A stretch of 64,000 nt of DNA, taken from the NCBI GenBank assembly GCA_012845835.1, contig JABAKD010000024.1:2956061-3020060 (forward strand), read 5' to 3'. Source of the DNA: Undaria pinnatifida (taxonomy: Eukaryota; Sar; Phaeophyceae; Laminariales; Alariaceae). This document shows, piece after piece, positions 22,838 to 34,600 of this stretch. Under the pieces are notes generated by a model. The model did not search any database, was not told the origin of the DNA, and saw only the letters and a list, made by a program, of their open reading frames with translations. A program made the translations under genes and the position numbers. Each line of letters begins with the position of its first letter. Positions within the stretch are counted from its first letter, which is position 1.

Positions 22838-24019
22838 CACGTATATATAATGTCATGCTAACACGAACAACATAGTCTGTCTTTGACCAGACGGACTATT
22901 TGAGAGATACCTGGTACCTTGTACGGGGTACTGCAGTGGCGATCAGTAATATTGATAACATCACCAGCAACGGCACAACGACGAGAACTGGAGAGCGGTT
23001 TGCAGATAGGGTGGTTGACATAATATCAGGTGTTATTATATACACATCGGGAGAGAGGACAACACAGCAGACTCCTGGCCTATTGACGGTCATACGTCAC
23101 AGCCAGCGGTCCGTGACGCCGGCACGCCACCAATTTTTAGCCGTCCCGCGACAGTGCCCTCTACCCCCTACAAGAACGCCTGCCTGCCTTTGTGAAGACC
23201 CGAGCTTTTGACCAATGCGGAACAAGCTCTTGCCGATCGTTTCGCTAACATTTGCTTCAAAACTGCCCGCGTATTCTTGGCAAATCCTGCGCGCAAGTTC
23301 AACCTAACACGCACTGGTTGTACCAGATACGTGCTGTAGGCGTCCCCGAATCACACGCGCCTCCCATACATCAAGATTCACTATCGCTCAGCAAACAGCA
23401 TATTTCCCACGTTCAGTCCTTCTTTCAAAAAATGGTCGTTGTTTTTTCATCGCCAGATTAGCCGTCATGTGACGTCACGCGCGTTTTGGGTCCATTTCAG
23501 GTGCGTCACGAGCCCAAGTTGCCGTCGGTAGGCAACATGGCCCACAACTGGTCGCCTGTGTCGAATTGAGTGCGGGCACAACCCCGCACGGCAACAGGCT
23601 GGGTGCAACTTCAGTACCACGTGTATCATAACACGTAAAATATTCTGAAACGGCATACATGCCGACGTTTGAAAAATTGGCATACTTCTGCTCCAACGCC
23701 TGTGGCACGAACCCTGGAACAGGCCACCGGGCAGGCCACCGGGAAAGCCCTCCCCGGGTTCGGTCGAGGCAGGCGGGCACGGTGGCGGGAGCAGGCAACG
23801 AAAAGGTCCACGTTATGTCGATTAAAAGGCCTCGAAGGGCAGAGAGCACTCGGGAATTCCAGTCCAGCGACTAGAAAGATCCGGGTGTCTCACATACCAC
23901 ACAAGCTTTGCCTGCGAATTCACGAGATCGAATACACCTGTAGTTCGGACGTCTCCAGAGTACCAGTGCCAGCCCAAGGGACCCGATCAAAGACTCGCCA
24001 GTACCAGTCGCTTTGGAGG

Positions 24020-24599
24020 ACCCAATGCCAAGGTTGCGAGGAGCTGAAATGGCTGAGTCTTCACCAGTCCCAAGAGCACCAGGACCTGAAATTGCCGAGT
24101 CCTCGTATGTCCCGAGGGTACCAGGAGCGGAAATTACGGAGTTCCCACCAGAGCCAAGGGTACTAAGAGCCGAAATTACCGGGTCCTCGCCAGTCCCAAG
24201 GGTACCAGGAGATGAAATGACTGAGTCCTCGCCAGTCCCAAGGGTACGAGGGGAGCTGAAATGATTCAATCCTCAACAGTCCCAAGGGTACGGGAGCTGA
24301 ACCGACCAAGTCCTCGGCAGTCCCAAGGGTACCAGGAGCCGAAATTACCGAGTCCCCACCAGTCTCAAGGGTGCCAAGAGCCGAAATCACCGAGTCTCGC
24401 CAGTCCCAAGGGTAACAGGAGGTGAATTGACTGAGTTCTCATCAGTCCCAAGCTTACGAAAGGAGCTGAATCACTGAATCCTCGCCAGTTCCAAGGGTAC
24501 GGGAGCTGAACCTATCAAATCCTCGGCAGTACCATGGGTACCAGGAGCCAAAGTTGCCGAGTCCTCGCCCGTCCCAAGGGTACCAAGAGCCGAAATCAC
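24020..24599 (+). repeat. Minisatellite, 42-43 bp unit (14-residue period), left part
   Basis: Units of the type GTCCCAAGGGTACCAGGAGC plus TGAAATGACTGAGTCCTCGCCA. Parts keep one frame and read as a 14-residue repeat (VPRVPGAEMTESSP). Related single units appear at 28070-28160 and 28300-28410. No start, splice site or flanking domain shows it to be a gene. Confidence 0.88.
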
Positions 24600-25645
24600 C
24601 AGGGCTTGTCATGAGCCGATAGTCCAAGCTGGCCCGGGCCGGGCCGATCTGGAATTATGATGGGCCGGACCGGGCAGGGCCGAGCCGAGAATGTCGAAAA
24701 AATGATGGGCCGGGCCGGACCGGACCGTGATATATTAAAATGTTATGGGCTTGGCCGGGCCACGGCCCAGCATCCAAGAGTTTGATAAGGCCGGAAAAGG
24801 CCGCGGCCCATCGTCTACAAACTTGACGGGCCGGGCGGGGCCGCGGTCTATGAAATGCGGGTATCATCGCAGCCCACGTGGTTTTACGAGCCGGTCCGGG
24901 CCACGGCCCATGAAATATGGTGTTCTACTGGTACTATTAATAGTGCTATGCAGCATCCACCCTGCCCATGAGGCGGCCCATGTGCTTTTACGGGCCGGCC
25001 CGGGCCACCGCCCATGAGATGTGCAAAATGGAACTCAACCAGCAGCAGTAAACCAACAGGCAGTCCGAGTGCTGCTCTGGCGTTTGATACTTTTTTTGTA
25101 GGTACACACTTGCTTCAGATGCTGCTGTACATACTACTCCATGCACAAGCTCGATGAGAGATGCAGCAGTAAATCTACAAGAGCGCCTTTTCGTGCTGAT
25201 TCTTCGCCTGTGCTTATCTGCTGCTAGCAGCGAGAAACAATTTCTACTGCGTTTCGTGACCCTTGTGCAAATGTCTGAGCAAACCCTTAGTGCCGTCGTG
25301 GGCGGACAGAGGACACTCACTGGCGTCTCCGTGACCTAGGCAACATGATTTGACGCTTTGGCCGTGGTTTGGTCCGGACGGAACCGCCGTTGAAATTTCG
25401 TGACACGAGGTATCTTCTGACCGAGCGTTGCAACCACGGCCATCTTCGTGTGTGTCGTTGAAGAACCGGGACCGAGGAATGCTGATGTGCATGCGAAGCC
25501 CCCGCCAAAGGACCACTGACGTTAAGTTTGCTCTCTTTCGGATGACAGATAGATAACAAGCAGGTAGGGTACTGCAGCAGCCGGTGTTGTTGCAGCAACA
25601 GGTACCTGGTGTTGTTGAAGCAGCGGGTAGGCGCTCAGTGCTGCT

Positions 25646-25676
<31 letters not shown>

Positions 25677-26172
25677 TGAGCTCCGCAGCAGCAGCAGGAG
25701 GAAGTGGTCCACTACGAAGTCAAGATAGAAGCCATCGGACCGGGCCGCTAGTGGAGCATTGAGTGGGAAAGCGAGTGGGTATGTATTCCTCACGACCCGG
25801 GTGCAGCTGGCCCACGGAACCCAGAAGGAAAAACAGGAAGAAACGCAAATAGTGGACTTAAAAAACACGTCAAAATTCACCTTTTAGTACGGGACAACAC
25901 ATGGGCCGGCTCGTGGCCAGCCCGTCATATATGCGGGCAAACCCACAAAATGGCGGGCCGGCCCATATAAGGCCCGGGTCTCACGGGTCTCGCTGCCAAT
26001 GTTGTGGTCCGGGCCGGGCCGGGCCGGGCAGAGGCAATTGAAAAATCGGTGGGCCAGGCCGGGCTGGGCCGAGAAACGTTGATAAGGGATGGGCCGAGCC
26101 GGGCCGCGGCCCATTACACGAAAAATTGATGGACCGGGCCGGCCCACCATCGCCGACCCATGACAAGCCCTG
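24600..26172. mobile_element. hAT-like non-autonomous element (1573 bp) inside the minisatellite
   Basis: Ends are inverted: CAGGGCTTGTCATG at the left and CATGACAAGCCCTG at the right. Flanking 8-mers GAAATCAC and AAAATTAC match at 6 of 8, as expected for an old 8-bp target duplication. About 0.4 kb (left) and 0.28 kb (right) are rich in GGGCCGG-type subterminal repeats. The middle has no recognisable transposase. CAGGG ends and 8-bp duplications are hallmarks of the hAT superfamily. Confidence 0.75.
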
Positions 26173-26425
26173 AAAATTACCGAGTCCTTGGCAGTCCCAA
26201 GGGTACCAGGAGCTGAAATGACTGAGTCCTTCCCTGTCTTCAGGGTACTGGGAGCTCAAATGACTGAGTCCTCGGCAGTCCCAAGGGTACCAGGAGCCGA
26301 AGTTTCCGAGTCCCTGCCAGTCCCAAGGGTCCCAGGAGCTGAAAGTATTATGTCCTCGCCTGTCCCAAGGGTGCCAAGATTTGATTTCGCCAGTCCGAAG
26401 GGTACCGGGAGCTGCACTGTATTTG
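26173..26425 (+). repeat. Minisatellite, right part
   Basis: Continuation of the 42-bp array after the hAT-like insertion. It has about six units and again a coherent frame (VPRVPGAEMTESFPVFRV). Confidence 0.88.
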
Positions 26426-26485
26426 AGAGGCTGCGACTTGTCAGGTTTCAGGCAGTTAGGCGAGGTAAACAGCACTTATGATCAT

Positions 26486-26678
26486 TGTTGGAAGGACTCG
26501 CGTTGAATTATCAGCGAGAATGAAGACGTTAACCTCGGTCGTCGAGACGTCGGTTCCTCTCAGAAGTTACACGTAAAATAGAAACATCACAGGGAAAACG
26601 TATCTTCCACCTACTATACGTATCCCCCCACACAAGGCCGTACGACACCTCACAGTCTTACTCCGAGCATACTCAACA
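26486..26678 (-). mobile_element. Copia-type LTR with adjacent polypurine tract
   Basis: Starts TGTTGGAAGGACTCG and ends ATACTCAACA, giving TGTTG...CAACA termini (193 bp). Immediately to the right CAGCCCCCCTGC is, on the minus strand, a polypurine tract GCAGGGGGGC directly before the LTR. So this is the 3' LTR of a minus-strand element. A second CAACAGCCCCCCTGTTG lies at about 26809. No partner LTR is found in the window. Confidence 0.55.
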
Positions 26679-27300
26679 GCCCCCCTGCTCGGTGTACGGC
26701 ACAATATGTCCGTTTACGTGTAACAAGGGAAAAACCTCGTGGGAAACCTCCTATAACAACGCACAAATCTACAAAAATAAATAAAAACATAACATCATTC
26801 ATGAACACAACAGCCCCCCTGTTGGCAGCACCCTCGATATATCATCACAATTTCCACGTAAAACTCCAATTATTCGAGCACATAAACTCGGTATTAACAT
26901 AGCTTACTAACTGCCAACGAAAACGGCAATCATTTTCAGCTACTAGCATAAACCAAACTTCATAAACAAATCTCCTGAACGCAACATCAACTCCCCAAAA
27001 ATAGTTTACTTTACAAACGCTACCACACTTACGCCAATGTTCCGATTATCCATCTGCCACGTCCACAATTGCTCACTTGGACGTGATTCTAATTATCTTC
27101 TCCGATCAGCATGTTCTCTATTCCCCAACAACATTCCCCAATCAAACAACGATCCCTTTCACTTCATCTACAATCATCCGTTTTGATTAAACGTTAACCT
27201 ACTCCTCCATTCCCTTCCAAGGAATCAAACCCACCCCATGTTCATGACAAAGTTGCAGTGAAACTGAAATGCTATGACCCCGTACACGATATCACTCAAT

Positions 27301-27941
27301 TCAGAAGGGGGGGGGGTTCGGCAAGCGGACGATTGTTGACGATCGCGGCAGGCGAATACTCAGCAGGTGGTGGCGGCGGCGGCTTCGGTGACGGCGGCTG
27401 CGGAAGCGGCCCCGGCGACACGGCAGGCTCTGCCACATACCCAACATCTGGCAGTACCGGTGGCGTCGGCGCAGCGGCGTACCAAGTCGCCCCTCCCCCC
27501 CCTCTCTACGCCGGCGCCACCAGCTCTGTGCGAGGTTACGCCCACGTCACGTCCGGCGATGCTGTGGGTCTTGACACTCCCGATCTGACCCCTTTGGCCA
27601 TCGAGCATCTAGCGCAGGGGACGAAAGCTCCCGTGAGGCGGGTGCCGTGCTGCCTTGCCGTTGCCTTCGAAATAGATTCGTTTTGCGTGGGCGTGGGTGA
27701 CATGAAAGGTGTTCATGCCTATCTCAGAGACAGGGAGCTTACTGACAAGAAAATTACTCTTGCCCGAGGCCACTGTTGCGGCCGCCATCTCATTTTTTAA
27801 GGCAGGTGGCGGTGGTGCCTACGATGCCACCGGGGCCGCTTCCGCAGCCGCCGTCACAGGATCCGTCGTCACCACCTGCGGAATATTCGCCTGCCGCGAT
27901 CGTTAACGATGGGCCGCCCCAGAACCCCCCCCCCGTTCTGA
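27301..27941. mobile_element. Inverted-repeat element, 641 bp, GC-rich termini
   Basis: Left end TCAGAAGGGGGGGGGG...GACGATCGCGGCAGGCGAAT and right end ATTCGCCTGCCGCGATCGTT...CCCCCCGTTCTGA are reverse complements over about 120-130 bp, including GACGGCGGCTGCGGAAGCGG. The interior open frame is Gly-rich near the arm and has no recognised domain. Confidence 0.75.
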
Positions 27942-28521
27942 TAAACGATCGCGCATAATAAGCACAAGCTTGACAAGCTCGTACTAAGACAAAATACAAC
28001 GAACAATGTGACGGTTGGTCTCGAGGTAAGTCTTGTGGGCTCATATCTCTCTCTCGCATTTTCATCACGAATCTTCGCCAGTTCCAAGGGTATCTAGGGC
28101 CGATATGAAACCGTATTCGCTAGTTTCAACGGCACCAGGAGCTGAAATGACTGGTACTCGGAGGGCTCGTACTCTATACCCAACGTGCCAGTGCATGATT
28201 GCTTACCAGGGTACGTGTTGTCGCAGTACAGTACGAGGAGTATTTTAGTCGGTACGTCGGTAGAAATGTAGAAAGTTTAGACCTTGCAAGGGTTGTCAGA
28301 GTACCACCACCAGTCCTCGGCGCTCAGTCAATGACTCGCCAGTGCCAGTCATGCAGGAGGACCCAGTCCCACGGGTATGAGGAGCTGAAATGTCTGAATC
28401 CTGTCACCAAACATGATTGAGTGCGTATGTTAGGAACGGCTTTAAGTATTGTAGAACGCTCAAGATCATTGCACGCGTCCTGCTATGCTTCCCCTGTGTC
28501 CCCCCTTTCTCTCCTTGCCAG

Positions 28522-28632
28522 GCAAGGGTTTCCTCAAAGAGCTGATCTTGAGGAGAGACGAGGGCGTGCTGGAGGTGTTCGCAGGATTCGGGGCCAACCC
28601 CAACTTCCTCGAAGAAGTGAACAAGCTCATCG
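28522..28632 (+). CDS. DOT1-like, exon 1 of the visible set
   Basis: Acceptor TTGCCAG|GC, donor ATCG|GTGAGC. Reads [19 protein letters not shown] then [17 protein letters not shown]. Charged helical sequence fits the region N-terminal to the methyltransferase core. It starts with two bases of a split codon, so at least one upstream exon exists. It ends in phase 1, matching the next acceptor. Confidence 0.75.
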
Positions 28633-31600
28633 GTGAGCGACTTATCCCTCCTTTTCGAAGAAAATCCAGTCCACCTGAAGACTACAATACGGTATAGGTC
28701 TTCTTTAGAGCCGGTTGGGTAGTGCCGGTTGCCCGCTATAGTGCCTGAGAAATCGCCTGGCACAGATGAGAACAACCAGTAGTTTCAGTATCCGGAGTAG
28801 TGCAGGTTGCGGCTATATTGCCGACCAACCACGATTCCAGAGCAAACTATTCCGAAATGTTATTAGTTGGAAGTGACGCATGCTACGGTAGGTGTGTCAC
28901 CTGTCTCCCTGGGAGACGTTCGGCTTTTTTTCACCGTTTTATCATATCATTATCGTTTATCGAACTAACTATCGAAAAAACGGGTGCACTATATTTAGGC
29001 TCCTCACTTGAAGTGCTCTGCACCTCACACGAACATTGATGTAACCCCTTTAGAGCCCCCAAAACCTCTCCCTATACTAAATTCAAGTAAATTTGTAAAA
29101 AAAGGGTTTCCAGTTGTTTAGACTTTGAAGACCAAACGAAAGTCCACCCTGATGGACAACCCCGCGGTCTAGATATCTAGCAAAACATGTTGTTATCCGG
29201 TAACACAAGTGGTATTCCGGTGATGTCAGGTAGTTTTTCAGCTGAGCAACCCCGTCAGTCCGACAGGTGTTGGCCGAACGTGCTGTGTACCCCGGACGAC
29301 GATGGTGATGGCGATGTTCTTACGTTAGGTCAACTCGTTCGAAATAGCTCGTGGTCACGAACAAAGGCTCAAACGATGTCGTGGCGCGTGTCCAGCCAAC
29401 CATCCAACCAACCAACCGAGTAACCAACCGAGTAACCAACCAGCCAACCAATCAACCAACCAACCAACCAACCAACCAACCAGCCTACGAACCAATCAAC
29501 CAATCAACCAATCAACCAGCCAACTAACCAACCAACCAGCCGACCAACCAACCAACCAACCAACCGACCAACCAACAAAACCAACATACGAACAAACAAG
29601 CAAACAAACAAACAAACAAACAAACTAAAAACAAACAAACAAACAAACACGCAAACAAGCAAACAAGCAAACAAGCAAACAAACAAACAAACAAACAAAC
29701 AAACAAACAAACAAACAAACAAACAAACAAACAAACAAACAAACAAACAAACAAACAAACAAACAAACAAACAAACAAACAAACAAACAAACAAACAAAC
29801 AAACAAACAAACAAACAAACAAACAAACAAACAAACAACCATGCAACCAATCTACCAATAAACCAACGACGGCGATGGCGGCAAACCGAGACAGCAGGCG
29901 CATGTACCACGAGACATTTAATTAATTACAGACCTAACCAAGCAACTGTTCATAATCATAATCAATTAACTTTAACTAAACTAAAAACCCAACTATGTTA
30001 CCTAACAAACTAGCTAACAACTGAGCACAACTATAATAACATAACACAACTCCTGCCCGACCAACCAACCAACCAACAACCGACGGCGATGATGGCAGAC
30101 CGCGACAGCAGGTGCATGTACGACGAGTTGTTCGCCGGCCTGTCCCTGTCGGAAGGGAAGAGCCTTTCCAAGACAGAGCGGAAGCGGAGGGGCTTACTAA
30201 ATGACAAGGCGCTCATCTACGGAGAGGTGGGGCTGTTTGGGTCCGGCGCAATTGGTACCGCTTCGTCGAAATGAGGCGTTTTACGTACTGTCTTTACCAG
30301 ATACCTGATGTCAACATGTTGTGTCAAGTGTGTCTAGCGTGTCTACTGTCTACGGTAGTGCACCTTGCCATTGTAGGAGGCGGCGCTCATTAACGGAGAT
30401 GTGGGGCTGTTTGGAGGCGGCGCAATTGGTGCCGTTCTGTCGAAACGGGGGCGTTCTACGTTTTACGTAGCCGTTTTGTCAAAATCGGTTGCTCTATAGG
30501 TTGTAGCGTGTCAAGTCGTCTAACGTCTACAGTAGTGCAACTTGTGACTAGAAGGCCGTGCTCATTAACGGAGAGGTGGAGCGGCGCTGCGCACGGGATC
30601 TAAAACTATGGATTTTGTTTTTGTGCCCCGCTCGATATTATAATGCGTCGGGGTTAGTACCGTTCTGTCGAATCGAGGCGTTGTGGTACCTGCCGTACTG
30701 TTCACAGGTACGCCAAATACCACAACACGCCATTTCGCCAGAACGGCACCAGTTGCCCTACATCACAACCTCGAGAGGGGCCCAAAGCAAAAACGCCTGA
30801 TATTGCGCGCTACATATCATTCAACTATTTTTAAACGAAGTTAGGGATACGCAGAAAAACATACGCTTCCGGTCAATATCCCTAGGCAGTCGTTCAATTG
30901 AGAAGCGCTCTCTATGATTCATGCCTCAAAAGCGTTTTTGAAACGTTACCGAAAAACCCAGCAAATGTCAGCAGCTGTTCACACCGTCACCGAATAGCCC
31001 GATACTGTCAGCAGCTGTCCACGGACAGGCTGTAGGTCAGGCCGTTGTGCCCTTCGCGTGTGTGATACGCCATACGCCTGTATGCGCACGTGTTTGCCGA
31101 TGCCGCCGTGACACAGAGAAATTAGAACAAAACTTTTCCGTGTGTTCCTAAAGCTGGCGGTCAACATGGCATCGATCACTGAAAACATCAGCAGCTTGCA
31201 AATATGAGTATCGACTATTCAACTGGTCGAACTCACATCTGGCGTATTTGAAATAGTTTTACGAAACGCGCACTCCTGTATATCATGCCGGCATAAAAAG
31301 CATTAATTCCTGGTGTTTTCGCCGTGGGAGCGTAAATCTTGCGTCACCCGCTTTGCTTCGCCCTGACCTACCAGTATCATCTACACGCCAAAGTGATGGG
31401 ATATCTTGTACTGCCTATAATAGTGTGCCTGGTGTGTCTGGTAGTTGCACTGTTAATAGTGCAACTTGTGATTGGGAGGTGGCGCTCATCTGCGGAGGGG
31501 TAGGGCGACGAAGAGCAAGGACTCTATAAACGATGCGTATTGTTGTGCTCCCCCTCTCGAGGTTATGTTGCGGCGTAAATGGTACCGTTCTGCTCATAGT

Positions 31601-34600
31601 GGGTGCTGTGGTACCTGGTGTAGAGCACTCTACACTACACCAGGTACCACAACACCCCCTTTTGTCAGAACGGCACCAGTTGTGCCGCATTATAATCTCA
31701 AGATGAATACCAACAAAGCATATCGTTTTAGTTTCCGCGCTCCCCTCCGCCCCACCTCTCCTTGGATGAGCGCCGCCTTCTACTCACAAGACACATAACT
31801 GTAGACGCTAGACACAATATACACTGTTAATATTAAGCACCAATATTAACAGACACCACGAGTAACGCCTCGTTTCGCCAAAACGGCACCAAGTACGCCG
31901 CCTCAACAGCAAGGTGTAAGGTACATATAGGCACCACAACACCGCAACTCCCCGTTTCAACAGAACGACATTAATTGCGCCGAGTTACAACCTCGAGAGG
32001 GGCATAAAACGAAGCAACTCATTTGAGACTCCACCTTCCGCCCCGCCTAGCTCTCCTTAGAAGGGTGCCTTCGTGGGTTGAGCTGGCCTTCGGTAATGAC
32101 GTTCGTCGGTTTCAATGCTATTGTGTTATGTTTTCCTACCCAACCAAAATTTTGGCATACCGCAAACACCCTAATACTTGCACCTTACTCCTTGCGTTTT
32201 GGATGCGGCGCAACTGGTGCCGTTTTGTCGAAATGGCGCATTTTACCTGTAGTACATATTTTATGGTGCCTGGTGTCTGCAGTAATGCATCTTGTGAACA
32301 GAAAACTGCTCATCTACGGAGAGATGGCGTGGCGCGTAGCGCGTGTTCTGAAATGAGACGTTTATATGAAAAAAGCGTAGATATAAGCCGCCAACGTAAA
32401 TTCAACTAACAGAGGGTTTACCTCCGAATCGACCCTCATAAATTAGGCGTTTTTTTGTGTTTTGTTTCTTGGGGTTCTATTGCGGCGAAATCGGTGCCGT
32501 TGTGTCTAAATTGGGCGTTGTGATGCCTGGTGAACATTTGGATGCGATGCAATTGGTGTCGATTTGTCGAAATGAGACTTCTGCTGTTGTTGTTGTTGCA
32601 GTTGTTGCTGTTTCTTTTGTTGTCTTAACAATGTTGTTGTTGCCATCGTCGTTGTTGTTGTTTGTTGTCGTTGCTGTGGTGAACTCTGTTGCAGGTGGAC
32701 TTCGGAAGCTTTGCGACCATCCTTCGAGAGGCGGCATTCCTGATGGAGCCCAACCAGGGACGGGTTTTCTACGACCTAGGAAGCGGAACCGGAAAGGCCG
32801 TCTATGTGGTGAGAGAGGCGTTTTTGTCTGTCTGTGGGAGGGTGCAGGGAGCGAGAGCAGGAGGAGCTCAATATAGTCCCCCTCGAACATTAACAATCAA
32901 CTAAAGCCTTGAAATTGTAGGCTTGTTGCATTTCACCATCCCCCGTCTAAAATTTGTTTATCCTCTGCGAATAATAAATAGTCAACACAAAACATTTACC
33001 CCATATTTATTAAGAGTAACTACATTACCCTCTTAGTGTATGTCCCCAACATATACTTCGAAGTAGGGGGCTACCGTGATTTTGTTGAAGGAGTTAGTTC
33101 ATTTTTAGTTTTTCAGGGGGCTGGGTTGACGCGTCCTACGATAGAGGTAGAACGTTTTGGCTAATGAATGACGAAGCTCATTACCCCAAAATGGCCGGAA
33201 TGCCATTTTTTGTTTTGCAGATTGATTGTTTTGCATGCAGTGGTGTGCCCATTTTGAGATCACCCGGTTTAATACCATAGTAGAGATAAGACCAGGTAAA
33301 TATGCTTGTCACGAAGAAAAACTACTTGGAATTAGTTTGCGATGATTTTTGCAGTAGTTAAAGATGAGACCGCAGTAGAAATAAGACCACCTGATTGGCT
33401 TGTCCCGGGGTGGTCTTAAACTGGGTACACCACTGTACCTGGACCACGGGTTAGTTAATTGGATTGCACTTGACGCTTGCTACGATAGAGGTGCACCACT
33501 TTTTTTCTAATACCACCCCTCACTTTAGGAGCTTAAGACATGTCCTTCTTAACCCAAAAAACTGCTTTGGAGAAAAAAAAAAGTGCTTTATCGCGGATGA
33601 AAAATTCCATGGCCTAGGTGTGCAACGAGAATCACGCAAAAAAATGGCCTATTTCCGGCGATTTTGGGTTAAGGAGCCCCGTCATTCAGAAAGTGATTTC
33701 GCCAAAAAAAGGTATACCTCCATCGAAGCACGCGTCGCTTGCAGTTTTCTAGAAAACAGAGTTGGGTGAGAAATGGATCTCCTCATGCACCTCTAGCGTA
33801 GCATGTGTGGGTTGTTAATTGTATGCACCACGAGGGATCCGCTCCGCGGGGGGCTGACGCCCGCCCACTACGCTCGCGCGAGGAAGAATACGACAAAGTG
33901 CGAAGTGGGCAGAAAAAAGAGGCCAATGATTTGGTGCAACAAACTATTTTTATCATTCTAAGAGCTACTTACGCGGAAGTGATCGCCCTGTGCTGTGCTG
34001 TGTGCATGTTGGCGGCTTCACGCTCTGTTGGGCAGTACGGGTGTAATTTGCGGGGGGGGGGGCATGAGGACCGAGAGAGGACCACTAATGAAGAAAGCAA
34101 AAAGACGAATACACAGCAGCTCACACGTACATGCCGTTACATAATATGAGTCTGTGAGGGCTGAGTGAGCAGTGATGTGCCGTTCTGTGCTTGTGATACG
34201 TGCCCGACAGCAACATGTTACCCCTGCTGTAGCTCTACGAGCTGCGGGTGGGTGTGTTTTTATTGTGATTTGAGCAGAAGAAGCAGGTGCAAAATAAACG
34301 TGTCGCTGTAGTCTACACAACGTGTTATATGCGTGCAAATAAACGTGCACGTACTACGTATTCGAACAAGTTGTTGGACCTGATTTGTTTTGTCGATATT
34401 TTTCATGTTGAATTTGGTGTGGGAACGGCTACCTGGTATCTTGCTCATTTTTTACTCCTTTTTATTCTGCTCCGAGTTTTGGAGATCAATTTTATGCTAT
34501 TTTTCGATATTTTGAAAAAAAAAAAACATCTTTTGTTTAGTGTGGACACCACACCTTGAAATATTGTGGGGATATTTATCTTGAAGCAGTGCTAGATACA

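Larger units (their letters stand above)
30381..32323 (+). repeat. Four diverged echoes of the exon 2 end plus donor
   Basis: Copies of the exon 2 terminus (GGCGCTCATCTACGGAGAG|GT) end at 30400, 30575, 31499 and 32323. Three keep GT (GTGGGG, GTGGAG, GTAGGG) and the last has AT. Each is accompanied by GGCGCAATTGGTGCCGTT-type sequence, as in the genuine intron start at 30240-30280. Upstream of copies 2 to 4 lies AGTGCAACTTGTGA or a variant, so the repeated unit covers exon end plus intron start. Confidence 0.8.

Noticed and set aside
25635-25680. Poly-Gln coding tract
   Set aside because: A short CAG/CTG run inside the hAT-like element with no gene context.
29504-29910. Phe/Val/Cys/Leu repeat frames on the minus strand
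   Set aside because: Products of the AAAC and CCAA tetranucleotide repeats.
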